13,304 bases of DNA, from NCBI GenBank assembly GCA_026770585.1, contig MU648417.1, forward strand, positions 1-13,304. Direction: 5' to 3'. Source of the stretch: Baffinella frigidus. Lineage: Eukaryota > Cryptophyceae > Cryptomonadales > Baffinellaceae. This document shows positions 13,202 through 13,304 of this stretch, piece after piece. The notes below the pieces were generated by a model that ran no database searches, was not told where the DNA came from, and saw only the letters and a list, made by a program, of their open reading frames with translations. The position numbers were made by a program, and so were the translations under genes. Positions within the stretch are counted from its first letter, which is position 1. Each line of letters opens with the position of its first letter.

Positions 13202-13304
13202 GAGCGGAACCGGGCAAGAGCGGGGCCGGGCAAGAGCGGGGCCGGGCAAGAGCGGGGCCGGGCAAGAGCGGGGCCGGGCAAGAGCGGGGCCGGGCAAGAG
13301 CGGG
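13202..13304. repeat. 16-bp minisatellite at the right edge, about six copies
   Basis: The unit CGGGCAAGAGCGGGGC starts at 13211, 13227, 13243, 13259, 13275 and 13291, and the last copy is cut by the window end. The copies are nearly identical; only the leading partial unit (GGAAC) diverges. The period is not a multiple of three, so unlike the left array it is not a codon repeat. Confidence 0.9.

Noticed and set aside
13064-13297. Minus-strand Pro/Ala/Arg-rich ORF through the right minisatellite
   Set aside because: The 16-bp period is not codon-length and the frame overlaps the start of a better gene (12807-13136).
1-13304. CRISPR array, insertion sequence or bacterial operon features
   Set aside because: No spaced repeats, transposase or ribosome-binding-site pattern seen; signals are eukaryotic (AATAAA, TATA-like boxes, Pol III boxes).

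Overview
The window looks like a gene-dense, intron-poor stretch from a large double-stranded DNA virus of a unicellular eukaryote, probably aquatic, or an integrated copy of one. Three things point there. Genes lie close together on both strands with short gaps. Five genes have a canonical AATAAA poly(A) signal just after or touching the stop codon, and several have TATA-like boxes about 40-60 nt before the start, so expression is eukaryotic. The protein set is also typical: a permuted papain-fold hydrolase of the poxvirus G6R/YiiX type, a MYND finger, an RCC1-type repeat protein, and secreted EGF/TNFR/LamG-type surface proteins. No capsid, polymerase or packaging gene is present, so the lineage (Mirusviricota, Nucleocytoviricota or other) cannot be fixed from this window.

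Layout, left to right: (1) the C-terminus of a protein containing 21-bp/7-codon repeats (2-223, +); (2) a permuted papain-like hydrolase (360-983, +); (3) a secreted Cys-containing glycoprotein (1037-1966, -); (4) a seven-helix membrane protein broken by a +1 frameshift (2123-3200, +); (5) a 195-aa unknown (3290-3877, +), converging on (6) a helical protein with a Cys cluster (3914-4522, -); (7) a single-pass membrane protein with an exact internal repeat (4695-5990, -); (8) a giant secreted Cys-rich/EGF/LamG protein split by a T10 homopolymer (6103-9514, -); (9) two small overlapping + ORFs (9643-10012); (10) a - strand gene with an in-frame stop (9950-10495); (11) a 117-aa unknown (10653-11006, +); (12) an anchored half RCC1 propeller (11039-11671, +); (13) tRNA-Lys(UUU) (11704-11777, -); (14) a MYND-finger protein (11837-12454, -); (15) a degenerate tRNA-like element (12588-12660, +); (16) a small beta-rich protein (12807-13136, -); and (17) a 16-bp minisatellite at the right edge.

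Functionally the window is dominated by membrane and secreted products (items 3, 4, 7, 8 and 12), so it may be a surface or adhesion locus. The hydrolase and MYND protein are likelier to act inside the cell. Three or four frame breaks in 13 kb mean the source is either an indel-prone long-read assembly or a decaying endogenous element; sequence alone cannot tell which, although one break lies exactly at a homopolymer.
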